The notes: a model not told the origin generated them from the letters alone. A stretch of 64,000 bases of DNA from Caldilineaceae bacterium SB0661_bin_34 (GCA_009841145.1 VXMJ01000093.1:29257-93256); one strand, 5' to 3'. Counted from the first letter of the stretch, positions 1 through 9,161 are shown. A program made the numbers and translations.

Positions 1-454
1 ACAGGCGGCCGTCCTCGATGCGCACGTGGGACGGGATGGTGAAGGCGGGTTGTATGTAGTGTTTGGCCTTGTACTGCGGACGCCCGTGATCCGGACGGTC
101 CGGGTCGAAGAACGCGGCATAGGCATCGCCCAGGTACTTGCAGACGTACCGGACGATTTCATAGTGGTAGTCCTTCAGCCACTCGTTGCCGGGTGCGTTT
201 CGCAACTGCGTGAACCGCTTGCCCAGCGTGAAGAAGGTCGGATCACCCGGACCCTCCCCCGGCTTGCCGGACGCCTTCCATGTGCGGTAGTCCGTCTCGT
301 GCCCGGCCAGCACGTGGTTCCAGGCGAACCGGCAGGCTCCGGCCAGTTGTTCGAGGTACTGGCCATTGGCCGCGGTGCCGGGATACAGGCGCACGCGCAG
401 TGTCCGTATGACGGTCGGGGACTCTTGCGTTGTAGACTTGGGGATACTGGTCAT
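1..454 (-). CDS. tnpB: TnpB (IS605 OrfB-type) RNA-guided nuclease, N-terminal part, cut by window edge
   Basis: This gene is not in the ORF track because it runs off the left edge. Reading the minus strand from ATG at 454 gives an open frame of about 151 codons. It contains FFTLGKRFTQLRN and FTIPSHVRIEDGRL, which align with FFTLGKRFTDLRS and FAIPGDVRMDGDRM of the complete TnpB at 42213. TnpB proteins are transposon-encoded RNA-guided endonucleases; the RuvC residues lie in the C-terminal half, which is outside the window, so intactness cannot be judged. The track ORF at 175-366 is a shadow in another frame. No tnpA is visible to its right. Confidence 0.8.
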   Translation of the reverse strand, partial: MTSIPKSTTQESPTVIRTLRVRLYPGTAANGQYLEQLAGACRFAWNHVLAGHETDYRTWKASGKPGEGPGDPTFFTLGKRFTQLRNAPGNEWLKDYHYEIVRYVCKYLGDAYAAFFDPDRPDHGRPQYKAKHYIQPAFTIPSHVRIEDGRL

Positions 455-1022
455 GGTGTCGTCTTCACCGTGTCCGGTCGAGGGCCCGGTTCACAGTCGG
501 GTCCTCTCTCTCGCATCAATTATAGCACAAGAATTCGGACGTCAACTATTCGATATAAGCCCCTTCGTATTCGTAGTCGATGTCGTAGGCGTACGGCCGG
601 GTCGCAGTAGGACAGACCTTCAAGGCTGCAGTGCCGCAGCTTTGAAGGTGCTCGCGCCGCCAGGCCACCCGTTCCTCTCCAGGCCGCGCGTGTCATGGCC
701 AGGCGAGCATGGGGATGTCACTCCCGTGCGTGCTCATCCTGTGCGGAGGGCCCGTTCTACCTGACCGCAAATGCCTCCGAATGTGTCTCGAGAGGGAATG
801 GCGTGAGGTAGTTCCCGACGGTCTCGGCCGGGTCCGTCGGGTTTCGTTGAACAACCCAATCTCGGTTCGGCTGTTGGTACCGCAGACCACGGCTGGGGCG
901 GGAACCCGGAGGATGTTCGTCAGCATCGCACCAGGAGATGTTGGAGAAGCGGTGACATCGGTGCACAGGAAGCCCAGTGGAGCGGTGATTGGGTCGGCAA
1001 GTTGGGTGTTTCTGGAAAGTAA
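455..1022. other. Intergenic stretch without a convincing gene
   Basis: About 570 bases separate the partial tnpB from the IS630 element. The track ORFs here overlap on both strands, are short, and show no recognisable domain or start context. The one clear structure is the hairpin at 617-648. The left flank probably carries the left end of the tnpB element, but I could not fix its boundary. Confidence 0.5.
617..648. repeat. Imperfect 32-base inverted repeat (hairpin)
   Basis: CCTTCAA and TTGAAGG arms enclose GCTGC/GCAGC arms with a 6-base loop. It lies between the tnpB start and the IS630 element. There is no T-run beside it, so it may be a transposon end structure rather than a terminator. 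Confidence 0.5.
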
Positions 1023-2178
1023 TACCAATCTAGCGTAAAAGAGGGACTTGGTGTAGGCTTGCCTGTCTCCCTGCCTGTCACCGGAGCCCTCCGCCATGGC
1101 CCGTCCCGCCGTCATTCCCTGGGCGGAGGCCGACACCGTTGAGGCCCTGCACCAACGTTACCTGGCCGAAGCCGACGGTGTCGTGCGCACGCGGCTGCAT
1201 GCGCTGTGGCTGCTGCGCCAGCTGCAGGACGGCTGGACCCCCACGACGGTGGCTGCGGCCCTGGGGGTGCAGCGGAGCAGCGTGCAGCGATGGCTGAAGT
1301 GGTACCGGGAGGGCGGCCTGGAAATGGTGTGCGGCCGGCGCAAGGGCGGCATCGGGAAGCCCTCCTACCTGACGCCGACACAGCAGGCACAGTTGGTGGC
1401 GGCGGCGGCCACGGGGCGGTTTGCAACGGCGCAGGCGGTGCGGGACTGGCTGGAGGCCGAGTTCGGGGTGGTCTACACCCGCGACAGCCTGTACACGCTG
1501 CTGCCGCGGCTGGGGATCCGGCTGAAGCGGCCCCGGCCCCGGCACACGAAAGCCGATCCCCAGGCCCAGGCGACCTGGAAAAAAGGGGGCTCGGGGAACA
1601 GCTGAAGGCGGTTGGGTTGCAGGCGGGACAGGGGATCGTGTGGGGGGATGAGATGAAGCTGGGGCTGCGCGGCCAGGTGCGCCAGGTGTGGGCCCCGCGC
1701 GGCGTGGCGGTTTCCCAGGCCGTGCAAATCGGCTGGAAATACCTCTATGCGGCCGTGGCCATCGATCCCATGACGGGACAGCTGTGGTGGGCTTGGCAGG
1801 CGAACATGAAGGGCGCGGAGATGGCCCGCATCTGGGGCACCTGGGCCCGGGAGCCGGCCATCGACGGCTGGGTCTGGGACGGGGCCCGCGGCCACACGGG
1901 CGAGGACATGCAGGCCGTGGACGCACCCCAAGTGGTGCAGCCGCCCTATGCCCCCGAGCTGAACCCGGTCGAGCGCTTCTTCCGGGAGTTGCGGCGGGCC
2001 ATCGAGGGCCGGGTCTATCCGACCCTGCAGGCCAAGCAGGACGCGCTGGAACCGATCCTGGAGGCGTGGCAGGCGGACCCCAAGCGGGTGCGACAACTGT
2101 GTGGCTGGGACTGGATCCGGGAGGCCTTGGAGGCTCTGCCCGCCAACACTCAAGTCGCATAGCCATACTGGATTGGTA
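1023..2178 (+). mobile_element. IS630-family insertion sequence, complete with terminal inverted repeats
   Basis: Imperfect terminal inverted repeats begin CCAATC(T/C)AG at both ends and match again at GACTTG about 20 bases in (roughly 16 of 27 positions). Each end is bordered by a TA dinucleotide (1023-1024 and 2177-2178), as expected for IS630-type insertion at TA. The only gene inside is the two-frame transposase. Ends were placed by eye and could be off by one or two bases. Confidence 0.8.
1096..2162 (+). CDS. IS630-family DDE transposase, split over two frames at an A6G5 run
   Basis: The first frame (1096-1605) encodes a helix-turn-helix region (TVAAALGVQRSSVQRWLKWY). The second frame, reached by a -1 shift, encodes the DDE catalytic domain: D in VWGDEMKLG, D in WVWDGARGH, and E in APELNPVERFFRELRR, about 34 residues after the second D. 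The frames meet at AAAAAAGGGGG (1579-1589), which is slippery. IS630 members are known to use -1 frameshifting, so the fusion may be programmed; a simple inactivating indel is the alternative. Conserved residues all survive, which favours function. Confidence 0.85.
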
Positions 2179-2355
2179 TAACAAAAGCGTAGCTGATGTG
2201 CAGGCATGCCTCAAACCGAAGTGCAATTTCCCTGCTTGTTGCCGGATCGGTTGGCAATGGGAGGCATGTGGTGATAACAATTTAACTAGAACGTGACGGA
2301 CGCGGACGCGGTATCGAGAAACATGGACATTGCTTCGACGTAAAGGAAATGCACT

Positions 2356-3801
2356 GTGACCAACGAAGCTCGTGTGTTCAGGAGTGCCTGGCTGGCGCTT
2401 CTGGTGTTGATCGTCATCAGCGGAGGCAGCCTCGCGGCTGGTGACCTGTTCGACGACGACTTTACGGACTGTCCTGTCAAGACCCGTTTGCGGGACGGCC
2501 AGATTTCAGGTCTGATGGTAGTCCGAGATGCCGACGACGCGGACGAGGTCAACGTTTCGTGGACAGGCACCAATCCAGACACCTGGGGTCTGGGCCCCAA
2601 CGCGTACCGCGCGTCCCTTGTGGCGATCCTGGACGACGGCGCAAGGCACAACCAGGACTTTGCACTGGGTACGCGGAAGGCTACTTTCGACGGGATCAGG
2701 ACCGGTATCCAAGTAACGGTCGAGATGGCGATCGTGGTTGACACTGTCAATGGCAGCTATGTTGTCAGTGACATCCTGCGCACATCAATCCACCAAAGCC
2801 TGACGGAACCCTCTTTCGGCAGCGGGTGGCATCAACTCATCGACGAAGTGGGCGGCAACCGCCATGACACGCGGGATCTCGACCCGGATACCCCCGGCCA
2901 TCAGTATGACACCGAAAAGATCAGTGGCGGCATGATGTACTACATCGGCTACAACGAGAATTTCGCGAACTACAGGAAGGGGACCGCCGAGTACACGCAC
3001 AAGCCATTGACCTCTCGGTTGAGGATCGGTTTGGCGCACTCCGCCAACGAGACCGATGGCGCACGTGATGATGTTGAATTCGATGCCTACATCATTCGCA
3101 TTGTTGACTCGGACGGCGACGTGGTGACTGAAGGTGACGACGTACCGACGATCAAGACCAACTACGGGCTTGGTCGCAACAGCCTGAATGACGCCGGCAC
3201 ACAGACATTGAACAAACTGTTTGTTCATAACCTGAATTTCAACAGGTATCCGCTCTTCACCGACAGGGGCACCGTCATCATAAGTCGGGACGGCAATCAG
3301 TTGGCGTACTCAACCGATTTTGCATTTGACGCGAATGTCCATCAGGACACCGGCATCGTGTTGAGCAACGTGCGGGTTGTGGACGGTTTCAAGGTTACGC
3401 AGGCGATGCACCGCCTTCCGATGACAGTTCTTGGTCGAACCGATAACAGCAGGGTATCCCCACCGTCGGTGTCGATTATCAAGGTCGACACCACGGGTGA
3501 TGGCCAAACCGGATACCGGGACGCAGGGCAAGTTTTTGCCAATCCGCCGGACGAGCATCGGGATTTCCCGATCGATACGTTGTCAAGCGACGAAACCTAC
3601 AGAATCACGGCTTGGGCCGTCAACGAAGACGACGAAGTCATTAGTCCGGTGGCGACGCTTGTCGTGCGCCCACAGGACAAGACGGTCACGCTTGCCGACA
3701 GCGACTCTGCCAGATTCACGGATTACTTGAACCCGCCGGAGAATACTTTGGCAGTCACCGAAGGTACGTTGATTGTCACCGATTTCACAGTGTCCAAATA
3801 G
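2356..3801 (+). CDS. Secreted protein of unknown function, 481 aa
   Basis: The GTG start at 2356 has AAAGGA about 7 bases upstream. Residues ~10-30 (WLALLVLIVISGG) form a hydrophobic signal segment followed by an acidic mature region (DLFDDDFTD). I see no known catalytic motif. The sequence is rich in Asp, Thr, Val and short beta-like stretches, and the last ~100 residues could be an Ig/fibronectin-like fold (inference only). It stands alone between an IS630 element and a tnpB relic, so it is plausibly accessory cargo. Confidence 0.65.
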   Translation: MTNEARVFRSAWLALLVLIVISGGSLAAGDLFDDDFTDCPVKTRLRDGQISGLMVVRDADDADEVNVSWTGTNPDTWGLGPNAYRASLVAILDDGARHNQDFALGTRKATFDGIRTGIQVTVEMAIVVDTVNGSYVVSDILRTSIHQSLTEPSFGSGWHQLIDEVGGNRHDTRDLDPDTPGHQYDTEKISGGMMYYIGYNENFANYRKGTAEYTHKPLTSRLRIGLAHSANETDGARDDVEFDAYIIRIVDSDGDVVTEGDDVPTIKTNYGLGRNSLNDAGTQTLNKLFVHNLNFNRYPLFTDRGTVIISRDGNQLAYSTDFAFDANVHQDTGIVLSNVRVVDGFKVTQAMHRLPMTVLGRTDNSRVSPPSVSIIKVDTTGDGQTGYRDAGQVFANPPDEHRDFPIDTLSSDETYRITAWAVNEDDEVISPVATLVVRPQDKTVTLADSDSARFTDYLNPPENTLAVTEGTLIVTDFTVSK

Positions 3802-3829
3802 CAGGTTTGGAACCGCCGCTTAAAAAGCA

Positions 3830-4310
3830 GGATTTGAAGTCTGAAGCGGGAAGGCGGCCGGACTGCCTCGGGTCCGCTCCAGGCCAACGCCTGCGAATGC
3901 CGGGACGGCCACCCGACTGGATGGCCGTCTTGCCTTCTTGCGCGATTGCCTCTGTGTCGCCGGTGCCGTCGGCAGCAGTGTGGGACACATTCGCACAGTT
4001 GATCGCGTTCCACGGTTCGATCCGGATCACGATCGGCCAGACCATGGTCCGATCCAGAGGAGTGTTTGTATTGGTTCCCTCCATGCGGTCGGGAACCACC
4101 GCGGCGGGGCGCACCATTTCGGCATCCGTCCCTCGGACTCCTGCTTGACACGAACCGTCCGCGGCTTGCCACCGGGGTATGGGACTCTTCCCGACAGTCT
4201 CAACCATCCCCGTTTGGGAATGTACAGGTTGCCGTCCTTGATGCGCACATGGCCCGGGATGGTAAATCCTAGCGTCTTGAATTTGCCCAAGGGGCCGAGA
4301 TAGCATGGGG
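3830..4310 (-). pseudogene. TnpB relic (middle part, frameshifted)
   Basis: Minus-strand frame 4027-4353 contains GFTIPGHVRIKDGNLYIP and RGWLRLSGRVPYPG, clear counterparts of the middle of the intact TnpB at 42213 (FAIPGDVRMDGDRMHIP, GWVRLEGSGLYRG). The similarity then moves to another frame and fades; neither the N-terminus nor the RuvC motifs remain. It is a decayed IS605/IS1341-type element, related to the partial gene at 1-454 and facing the same way. Confidence 0.75.
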
Positions 4311-4352
4311 TGGGCTTATGAATTGTAAATCTACCTGTATGGATTGAATTCA

Positions 4353-4610
4353 ATGGGTCTCAGCATCAAGAACAAGGAGACGTGCCGGCTGGCCAGCGAG
4401 TTGGCGCAGCTGACCGGTGAGACCATGACCGGGGCCATCACAGTGGCCCTCCGAGGGCACCTGGAGCGCATGCGGAGGGAGGGCAGCACCGAGACCCGCG
4501 TACAGAGACTTCTCGCCATCGGCAGCCGATGCGCAGGCATGCTGGACGACGGTCCCACTGCCGTCGAGCATGGCGATTTCCTGTATGACGAGCGCGGGCT
4601 ACCCAAGTGA
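4353..4610 (+). CDS. vapB: VapB-family antitoxin
   Basis: ATG at 4353 gives MGLSIKNKETCRLASELAQL, the typical opening of the Rv0623-like VapB antitoxins (the upstream TTG at 4344 is less likely). The 85-residue protein has the usual N-terminal DNA-binding segment and a C-terminal tail (DFLYDERGLPK) that in this family wraps the toxin. Its stop overlaps the next start (TGA within 4607-4610), so it is translationally coupled to vapC. Its partner is frameshifted, so the antitoxin may be an orphan. Confidence 0.85.
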   Translation: MGLSIKNKETCRLASELAQLTGETMTGAITVALRGHLERMRREGSTETRVQRLLAIGSRCAGMLDDGPTAVEHGDFLYDERGLPK

Positions 4611-4982
4611 TTGTCGACATGTCGGCGATCCTGGCAATCCTATTCCGCGAGCCGGACGCGGAACACTACGCCACGGCGATTGCGCTGGCATCGTCTTGCC
4701 GGATGTCGGTTGCTACGCTGGTGGAAGCGACCATGGTGCTCGAGAGTCACGGCGGTTCCGCAGTCGGGTATGAACTGGATGCATTTCTGGAAGAGGCGGA
4801 GATCGAGCTGGAGCCGGTCACTCCTGAGCAGGCGCAGGGCCTGGAGGCGATTTGGCAAGGGCCATCACCCGGCCGGGCTGAACTTCGGTGACTGCTTCGT
4901 CTATGCGCTGGCCCAGGCCACGCGGGAGCCTCTTCTGTTCAAGGGCCAGGACTTCGCGCTGACCGACGTTGAAGTTGCATGA
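4607..4982 (+). pseudogene. vapC: VapC-family PIN-domain toxin, frameshifted
   Basis: The first frame begins [13 protein letters not shown] with the first PIN acidic residue and [12 protein letters not shown]. The expected continuation [19 protein letters not shown], with the downstream PIN aspartate and YALA, is found one frame over and ends at 4982. One extra G near 4838-4841 (GCGCAGGGCCTGG) explains the break. The toxin is therefore inactive unless this is an assembly error or slippage. The family cleaves RNA, often tRNA. Confidence 0.85.
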
Positions 4983-5080
4983 CGTTGGCCTCGATCGATT
5001 CAATTGACATCGCCGCGCATGTGGAAAACGTGCGGACACACTGCGAATCCGTGGGAGTGGGGTGTAGCCCGGCCGCAGTG

Positions 5081-6916
5081 TCAGTCGGTATTGAAGATGC
5101 TTTCCATGAAGGCGAAGATCTCCGGTTCGCGGTGTCGGAGATCGACTCTGCCCCAGTTCCCGCGCAGACCGAAATCCGACAACCTCCAACTGGCGTTGAA
5201 GTACACCGTGGTGAAGACGGCAAAAAACTCCTCAACGTTCAACATCGCATAGGTGTCCTCAAAGCGCCCCAGCCGCTTGGTCCGGTCGTAGAGTGCATCG
5301 ATTTGCACATGCTCGGCTGGAGTGAAACAGAGATTTTGAATGAGGTGTGCGAACTCGTGGATCGTCACGTCCGACCATATGTCGCCATCATCCAGTAGGG
5401 CGAGCAAATTGTTCTCCGGGACGCCGGACACGGGCTGGCCCGGAATCCCGCCGAGGCCGAGGTACGTATCGTACGGGTCCCCGACCTCATCAAGCTGTCC
5501 CTGCAATTCCGCGAATTCGGGCAAGGCGGTCACATGGGAGTCGCCGGGGTAGATCGCCAACTCCGCACCCGCGTCCGCCAGACAGTCGGGAATGCCATGC
5601 CGCACACGGGCCAACATGAGTTCCACCCTGTCGGCCGCGACGTGCAACGCCCGCGGGTCTACCTGACCGGGTGCCTTAATCCATATGCCGCCGCTTTGCA
5701 GAAATTGGGCGTAGTAGGACGGCACCGCGACAACGCTTAGGTTGTCGAGCAACGACCGCCTAATGCTTTCGGCCTCTTCCCATGCACACATGCGGTGCTG
5801 TGCGCGGAAGCCGCGGGCCGGTCCGAGTTGGGAACCGCCCACCATGATCACCTCTTCGACATCGAGCAGGCACGCACCGGGTCGCTCCCGTACGCGATAT
5901 TTGAGAACATACCGTGCCTGGCCGGCGATCTCCAGCTTCTCGAATGAATCGATCTCGAACACCAGCGCATACGGCCAATCCGAGCGTAGATTGGCCCGGA
6001 TCGTCCGGGCCAGGCGGTCGAGCGCCATACCGTCCGGGTGGGGGTGCGAACGAAGCCGCAGGCTGCCCTCGCCCACCCATTCCGCATCGGCGACATGCGC
6101 CTGCTCCTGTGTCCATCCGGCGGGAATGTCGACTGCGAACGCGTAGTCGTGGTTCCGGATCACGATGCCGGTGGCGGTAATCGTCGCCCGTCGCGGCGTA
6201 ACCGCAGGCTCCTCGATGGCTGCGGGGGTCGGCGTTGCTGCGACTGCCGCAGGCGTGGAGATGCCCGCACCGTGCACCCAGCCCGTCGTACCGTCGGCCA
6301 AACGGATCAGCACCCAGCCCCGGTCGTGCTGCAATACGCATACCGGCTGCCCGGCCACCACGTACTTGCCGGTGTGCGCATGTCCGGTGCCGGGTCCCAA
6401 CCTCACGCGGTAGCCGGCCGCATGCGTCCCCCAGACCCTTGCGCACGGGACCGCCGTCGGCGTGGATGGCGCGCGAACAATGGGCGTGGCGCGGGCGATG
6501 GGCATGGGCGTGGGCGAACGCACAGGGCGCGCCGTTGCCGTTGGCGTCGGCAGGGACGGATCGAGCGAAGCCAGATACGCTTGCCAGGTTCCCACGTGGT
6601 GGGACATGATCCAGCCAACTTCACCGGTTTCCGTTTCCAGTTTCAGGAGCGACCAGCCGGAACCGCCTCCGGAACTCGCCAGCACGCAGACCTGAAGCCC
6701 GGGTGCAAGTTCCCGGCTCGAATAGTTGAACGTCGCCGGTATCGATCCTCGCAGCACATACTGGAGCTCGCTCGCGCAATCCATCCTGGGAGTCGGCGGC
6801 TCTTCGGCCGCCGCGACGCCCGACCACGTGAAGCCAAAACCCAGACCACAGGCGACGACCGCCATTAGGACTCGACAGGCAAGGCAACTCCGACGAAACT
6901 TCACCGCTGTTTCCAT
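5081..6916 (-). CDS. Secreted SH3-like protein with a C-terminal HExxH metallopeptidase-like domain
   Basis: I chose ATG at 6916 (METAVKFRRSCL) because AAAGGAG lies 7 bases upstream; the track start at 7054 is too long. A signal peptide (VLMAVVACGLGFGFTW) is followed by two SH3-like modules (SELQYVLR... and YRVRLGPGTGHAHTG...GWVHGAGIS) joined by Thr/Pro-rich linkers. The central region (~320-440) is unassigned. Near residue 520 TIHEFAHLIQN supplies HExxH, and NVEEFFAVF about 40 residues later could provide the third ligand, as in gluzincin-type peptidases. SH3-like modules in secreted proteins usually bind cell wall or surface polymers. 611 aa; peptidase activity is inferred from the motif. 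Confidence 0.7.
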   Translation of the reverse strand: METAVKFRRSCLACRVLMAVVACGLGFGFTWSGVAAAEEPPTPRMDCASELQYVLRGSIPATFNYSSRELAPGLQVCVLASSGGGSGWSLLKLETETGEVGWIMSHHVGTWQAYLASLDPSLPTPTATARPVRSPTPMPIARATPIVRAPSTPTAVPCARVWGTHAAGYRVRLGPGTGHAHTGKYVVAGQPVCVLQHDRGWVLIRLADGTTGWVHGAGISTPAAVAATPTPAAIEEPAVTPRRATITATGIVIRNHDYAFAVDIPAGWTQEQAHVADAEWVGEGSLRLRSHPHPDGMALDRLARTIRANLRSDWPYALVFEIDSFEKLEIAGQARYVLKYRVRERPGACLLDVEEVIMVGGSQLGPARGFRAQHRMCAWEEAESIRRSLLDNLSVVAVPSYYAQFLQSGGIWIKAPGQVDPRALHVAADRVELMLARVRHGIPDCLADAGAELAIYPGDSHVTALPEFAELQGQLDEVGDPYDTYLGLGGIPGQPVSGVPENNLLALLDDGDIWSDVTIHEFAHLIQNLCFTPAEHVQIDALYDRTKRLGRFEDTYAMLNVEEFFAVFTTVYFNASWRLSDFGLRGNWGRVDLRHREPEIFAFMESIFNTD

Positions 6917-7014
6917 CTTGTGGCTCCTTTCCAGGGGAGCAATGTGGCACATGGCTACTCGACGGGCTGACGACCGACTGCTGCGACCATGGTTGCTCAA
7001 GTCGCCCGGGGTCG

Positions 7015-7095
7015 TTACGGCCTCGCATTCAGGCAACTGGGGTTGCCGTTCCAATCCAGAATCCTTGCATCGTCAGTCACGAGCCGGTGGTCGGC
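7015..7095 (-). pseudogene. Relic of a PIN-domain (VapC) C-terminus
   Basis: The last 26 codons read DHRLVTDDARILDWNGN, nearly the same as DDHRLVTADERILQWPGN at the end of the VapC at 8763-9161. Upstream of this segment the similarity stops. It looks like the tail of a second, otherwise deleted vapC of the same family. Confidence 0.7.
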
Positions 7096-7462
7096 CGCTC
7101 CGGTCGTCGATATTTGGATACAGGTAGGCGTTGTCTGCTCGCTTGGTCGAATGGTTCCAGGCGTGGTACTCCCATGCCTGCCGCGATATTTGGCCCGCAG
7201 TGTCGGCAAGCAGTTCGTTGACAACATCGGCGAGGTGACTGGTGGATTGAGCCAGACCGGAGGCTGCATCACGATAGGCCGCGTCGGGGTCGCTGGGGCT
7301 GCCGCTGACGCCGACTGGGCGTGTGACCTGCAGCCAGTCGCCTTCGCTCTTGCGACCTGTTACTGCGACTTCCGTGTCTGGACCTTGTGGATCGCTGGAA
7401 CTCCACAACGGCTTGTTTGGAGCACCACGCATACCCGGAACGGCTCCAAGCGTCATCCTAGT
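7096..7462. other. Stretch without a convincing gene
   Basis: The minus-strand ORF 7073-7456 crosses it and includes TGRKSEGDWLQVT, which faintly resembles an SH3-like module, but there is no start context and no further support. Treat as intergenic with possible gene debris. Confidence 0.4.
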
Positions 7463-8173
7463 CTACGATGCTGTCGGCCATGGCCTCTCCCCCTTCGGCA
7501 TCCGGTAGCCGACGCGGGGCTCGGTGAATATGTAGATGGGGTTGGCCGCGTCATCGCCCAGCTTGTGCCGGAGCTTCTTGATAACGGTGCGCATGGGCCG
7601 AATGTCGCCGTTGCCCCTGTCTTTCCAGACCCGTTGCAGCAGTTGCTCGTAGGTCACCACCCTGCCGCTGTTCGCCGAAAGCTCGGTCAGCAACCGGTAC
7701 TCGATGGCCATCAGTTCGACCGGTCGCCCGGCAAGCGTCCCCGCGCGGTCGGCGTAGTCGATCGTGAGATCACCCAACACAAACGGTTCGGACGGTTCGG
7801 ACACCGCCAGCTTGCGCAGTGCCGCCCTGATTCTCGCGGCCAGCTCCGAGGGCGAGAAGGGCTTGACAACATAATCCACGGCCCCCGTGTCGAAGGCCCT
7901 GACGACGAGCTCCTCCTGGCCGTACGCGGACAGGAAGATGGCCGGGACGTCGGCCAGCATCAAGATATCCTTCATCAGCTCGATCCCGTCGGCGCCCGGC
8001 AGCATGAGGTCGAGAAGAACCAGGCCGGGTCTCTCCTCCTCCATGAGGCGCAGCGCCTCCCCCGGGTCCCCGGTCACAATCGGCGCGTAGCCGGACTTGA
8101 CGAGGGTGTCGCGGACGTAGAGCAAGTCCTGGGGGTCGTCGTCAACCGCGAGGACGCGCACCCGTTCTTCCAC
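7463..8173 (-). CDS. OmpR/PhoB-family response regulator
   Basis: The receiver domain (~5-115) has the acidic pocket VDDDP, the phospho-acceptor Asp55 in LVLLDLMLPG, and Lys104 in YVVKPFSP. The C-terminal winged helix (~130-230) has the family signature EYRLLTELSANSGRVVTYEQLL followed by KKLRHKLGDD and RVGYRMP, closest in style to KdpE. The start is GTG at 8173. No histidine kinase lies beside it within the window, so it is an orphan regulator or its partner is elsewhere. Confidence 0.93.
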   Translation of the reverse strand: MEERVRVLAVDDDPQDLLYVRDTLVKSGYAPIVTGDPGEALRLMEEERPGLVLLDLMLPGADGIELMKDILMLADVPAIFLSAYGQEELVVRAFDTGAVDYVVKPFSPSELAARIRAALRKLAVSEPSEPFVLGDLTIDYADRAGTLAGRPVELMAIEYRLLTELSANSGRVVTYEQLLQRVWKDRGNGDIRPMRTVIKKLRHKLGDDAANPIYIFTEPRVGYRMPKGERPWPTAS

Positions 8174-8251
8174 CGCCCGACGCGGGGCGCGGGTCGAAGA
8201 TGAAGGGCGGTTGCCGGCGACATCGGGCGCGGGCCGCGCTCACGCCTGTTG

Positions 8252-8599
8252 ATGTTGTTGAGTGCAGTCGTCAGCATGGCGGCCGGGGCGCTATTGTTGG
8301 GCCAGACCGTACTGACCGGGTTCCTGGCCGGGCGGTTCCCGATTGTGCTGATCGGCGGTGCGGTCGTGGTGGTCGGTGCGGTACGTCTGTGGCACGGACG
8401 TTATGGCGCCCGGTCGTGGCGCAGTACGCTGATCGGCACCACCTATGTGGTTCTTGGCTTGATCGTGATTGGAAAGCCGCTTGTTGCCCAGGAACTGATC
8501 ATGCTGCTACTGTCCGCCTGGGCGGTGGTGGCGGGACTGTTGGCCTTGTTCACATCGTTCTCGCTGCGCCGCAGCCAGAAGCCTGCCCGCACTGGTTGA
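8252..8599 (+). CDS. Small HdeD/DUF308-like membrane protein
   Basis: About 115 residues with four hydrophobic segments (LLSAVVSMAAGALLL, FPIVLIGGAVVVVGAVRL, GTTYVVLGLIVI, LIMLLLSAWAVVAGLLAL) and a short basic tail. The pattern resembles HdeD/DUF308 proteins, which usually have six segments and ~180 residues, so this one may be N-terminally short. TTG (8249) or ATG (8252) may start it. Divergent from the response regulator, so the two may share a control region. Confidence 0.6.
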   Translation: MLLSAVVSMAAGALLLGQTVLTGFLAGRFPIVLIGGAVVVVGAVRLWHGRYGARSWRSTLIGTTYVVLGLIVIGKPLVAQELIMLLLSAWAVVAGLLALFTSFSLRRSQKPARTG

Positions 8600-8737
8600 C
8601 CTCGGTTCAATCTGCGCCGGCAGGCTGATGCCACCCCAATCCGCCCCATCGGCGCGCAAACCCGTCCACGTCGGTACGTACCGCCGGAGAGCGGCCTGCT
8701 GCTGCTCCCGTAGTTCCTGACTGGCCAAGGCCCCATT

Positions 8738-8757
8738 CCGCAAACGACCGTTTGCGG
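8738..8757. repeat. Dispersed 20-base palindrome, copy 1
   Basis: CCGCAAACGACCGTTTGCGG: 9-base arms around a 2-base centre, followed by GAC. It sits just downstream of the vapC stop. The same palindrome occurs at 9869-9888 and in decayed form at 14582. Confidence 0.75.
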
Positions 8758-8762
8758 GACGG

Positions 8763-9161
8763 TTACTTCCTAGCATCCAGGCAACGGAGGTTGCCGGGCC
8801 ATTGCAGAATCCGTTCATCGGCCGTTACCAGCCGGTGGTCGTCCAACGCGGTCGCGACAATGATGCGGTCGGCGGGATCTTTGTGGAAGTCGGGAAGCTG
8901 GACGGCCTTGATGCCGATTGCGCCATCAACGGCTATCTCTTGCAGACCAGCTTGGAACAGGCTTGTACGCCAGATCGTGAAGTCGGTCTCGAGTTCCATT
9001 CTTCCCTTCTCGTGCAGCAAGGCGATTTCCCAAAATGAAATCGCCGAGACCGCTACATTGCCGTTCGACCAGGCCTCGTCAATCGCACGGCGGGCGGTTC
9101 GGCCCAGTTTGCCGTCATCAAAGAACAACCAGATCAATGCATTCGTGTCGAGCACGATCAC
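8763..9161 (-). CDS. vapC: VapC-family PIN-domain toxin
   Basis: 132 residues with the PIN acidic residues in place: MIVLDTNALIWLF, SFWEIALLHEKGR, and KDPADRIIVATAL, ending RLVTADERIL. This is the subclass usually paired with Phd/YefM antitoxins. The start overlaps the antitoxin stop by 4 bases (9158-9161). PIN toxins are Mg-dependent RNases; this copy looks intact. Confidence 0.93.
   Translation of the reverse strand: MIVLDTNALIWLFFDDGKLGRTARRAIDEAWSNGNVAVSAISFWEIALLHEKGRMELETDFTIWRTSLFQAGLQEIAVDGAIGIKAVQLPDFHKDPADRIIVATALDDHRLVTADERILQWPGNLRCLDARK

Noticed and set aside
1078-2280. 400-aa minus-strand ORF opposite the IS630 transposase
   Set aside because: Antisense shadow: Pro/Arg-rich composition, no motif, and the plus strand has a full DDE transposase.
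4006-4030. GGTTCGATCC resembling a tRNA T-loop
   Set aside because: No acceptor or anticodon stems can be drawn around it. Other GTTCGA occurrences also failed, so no tRNA is called.
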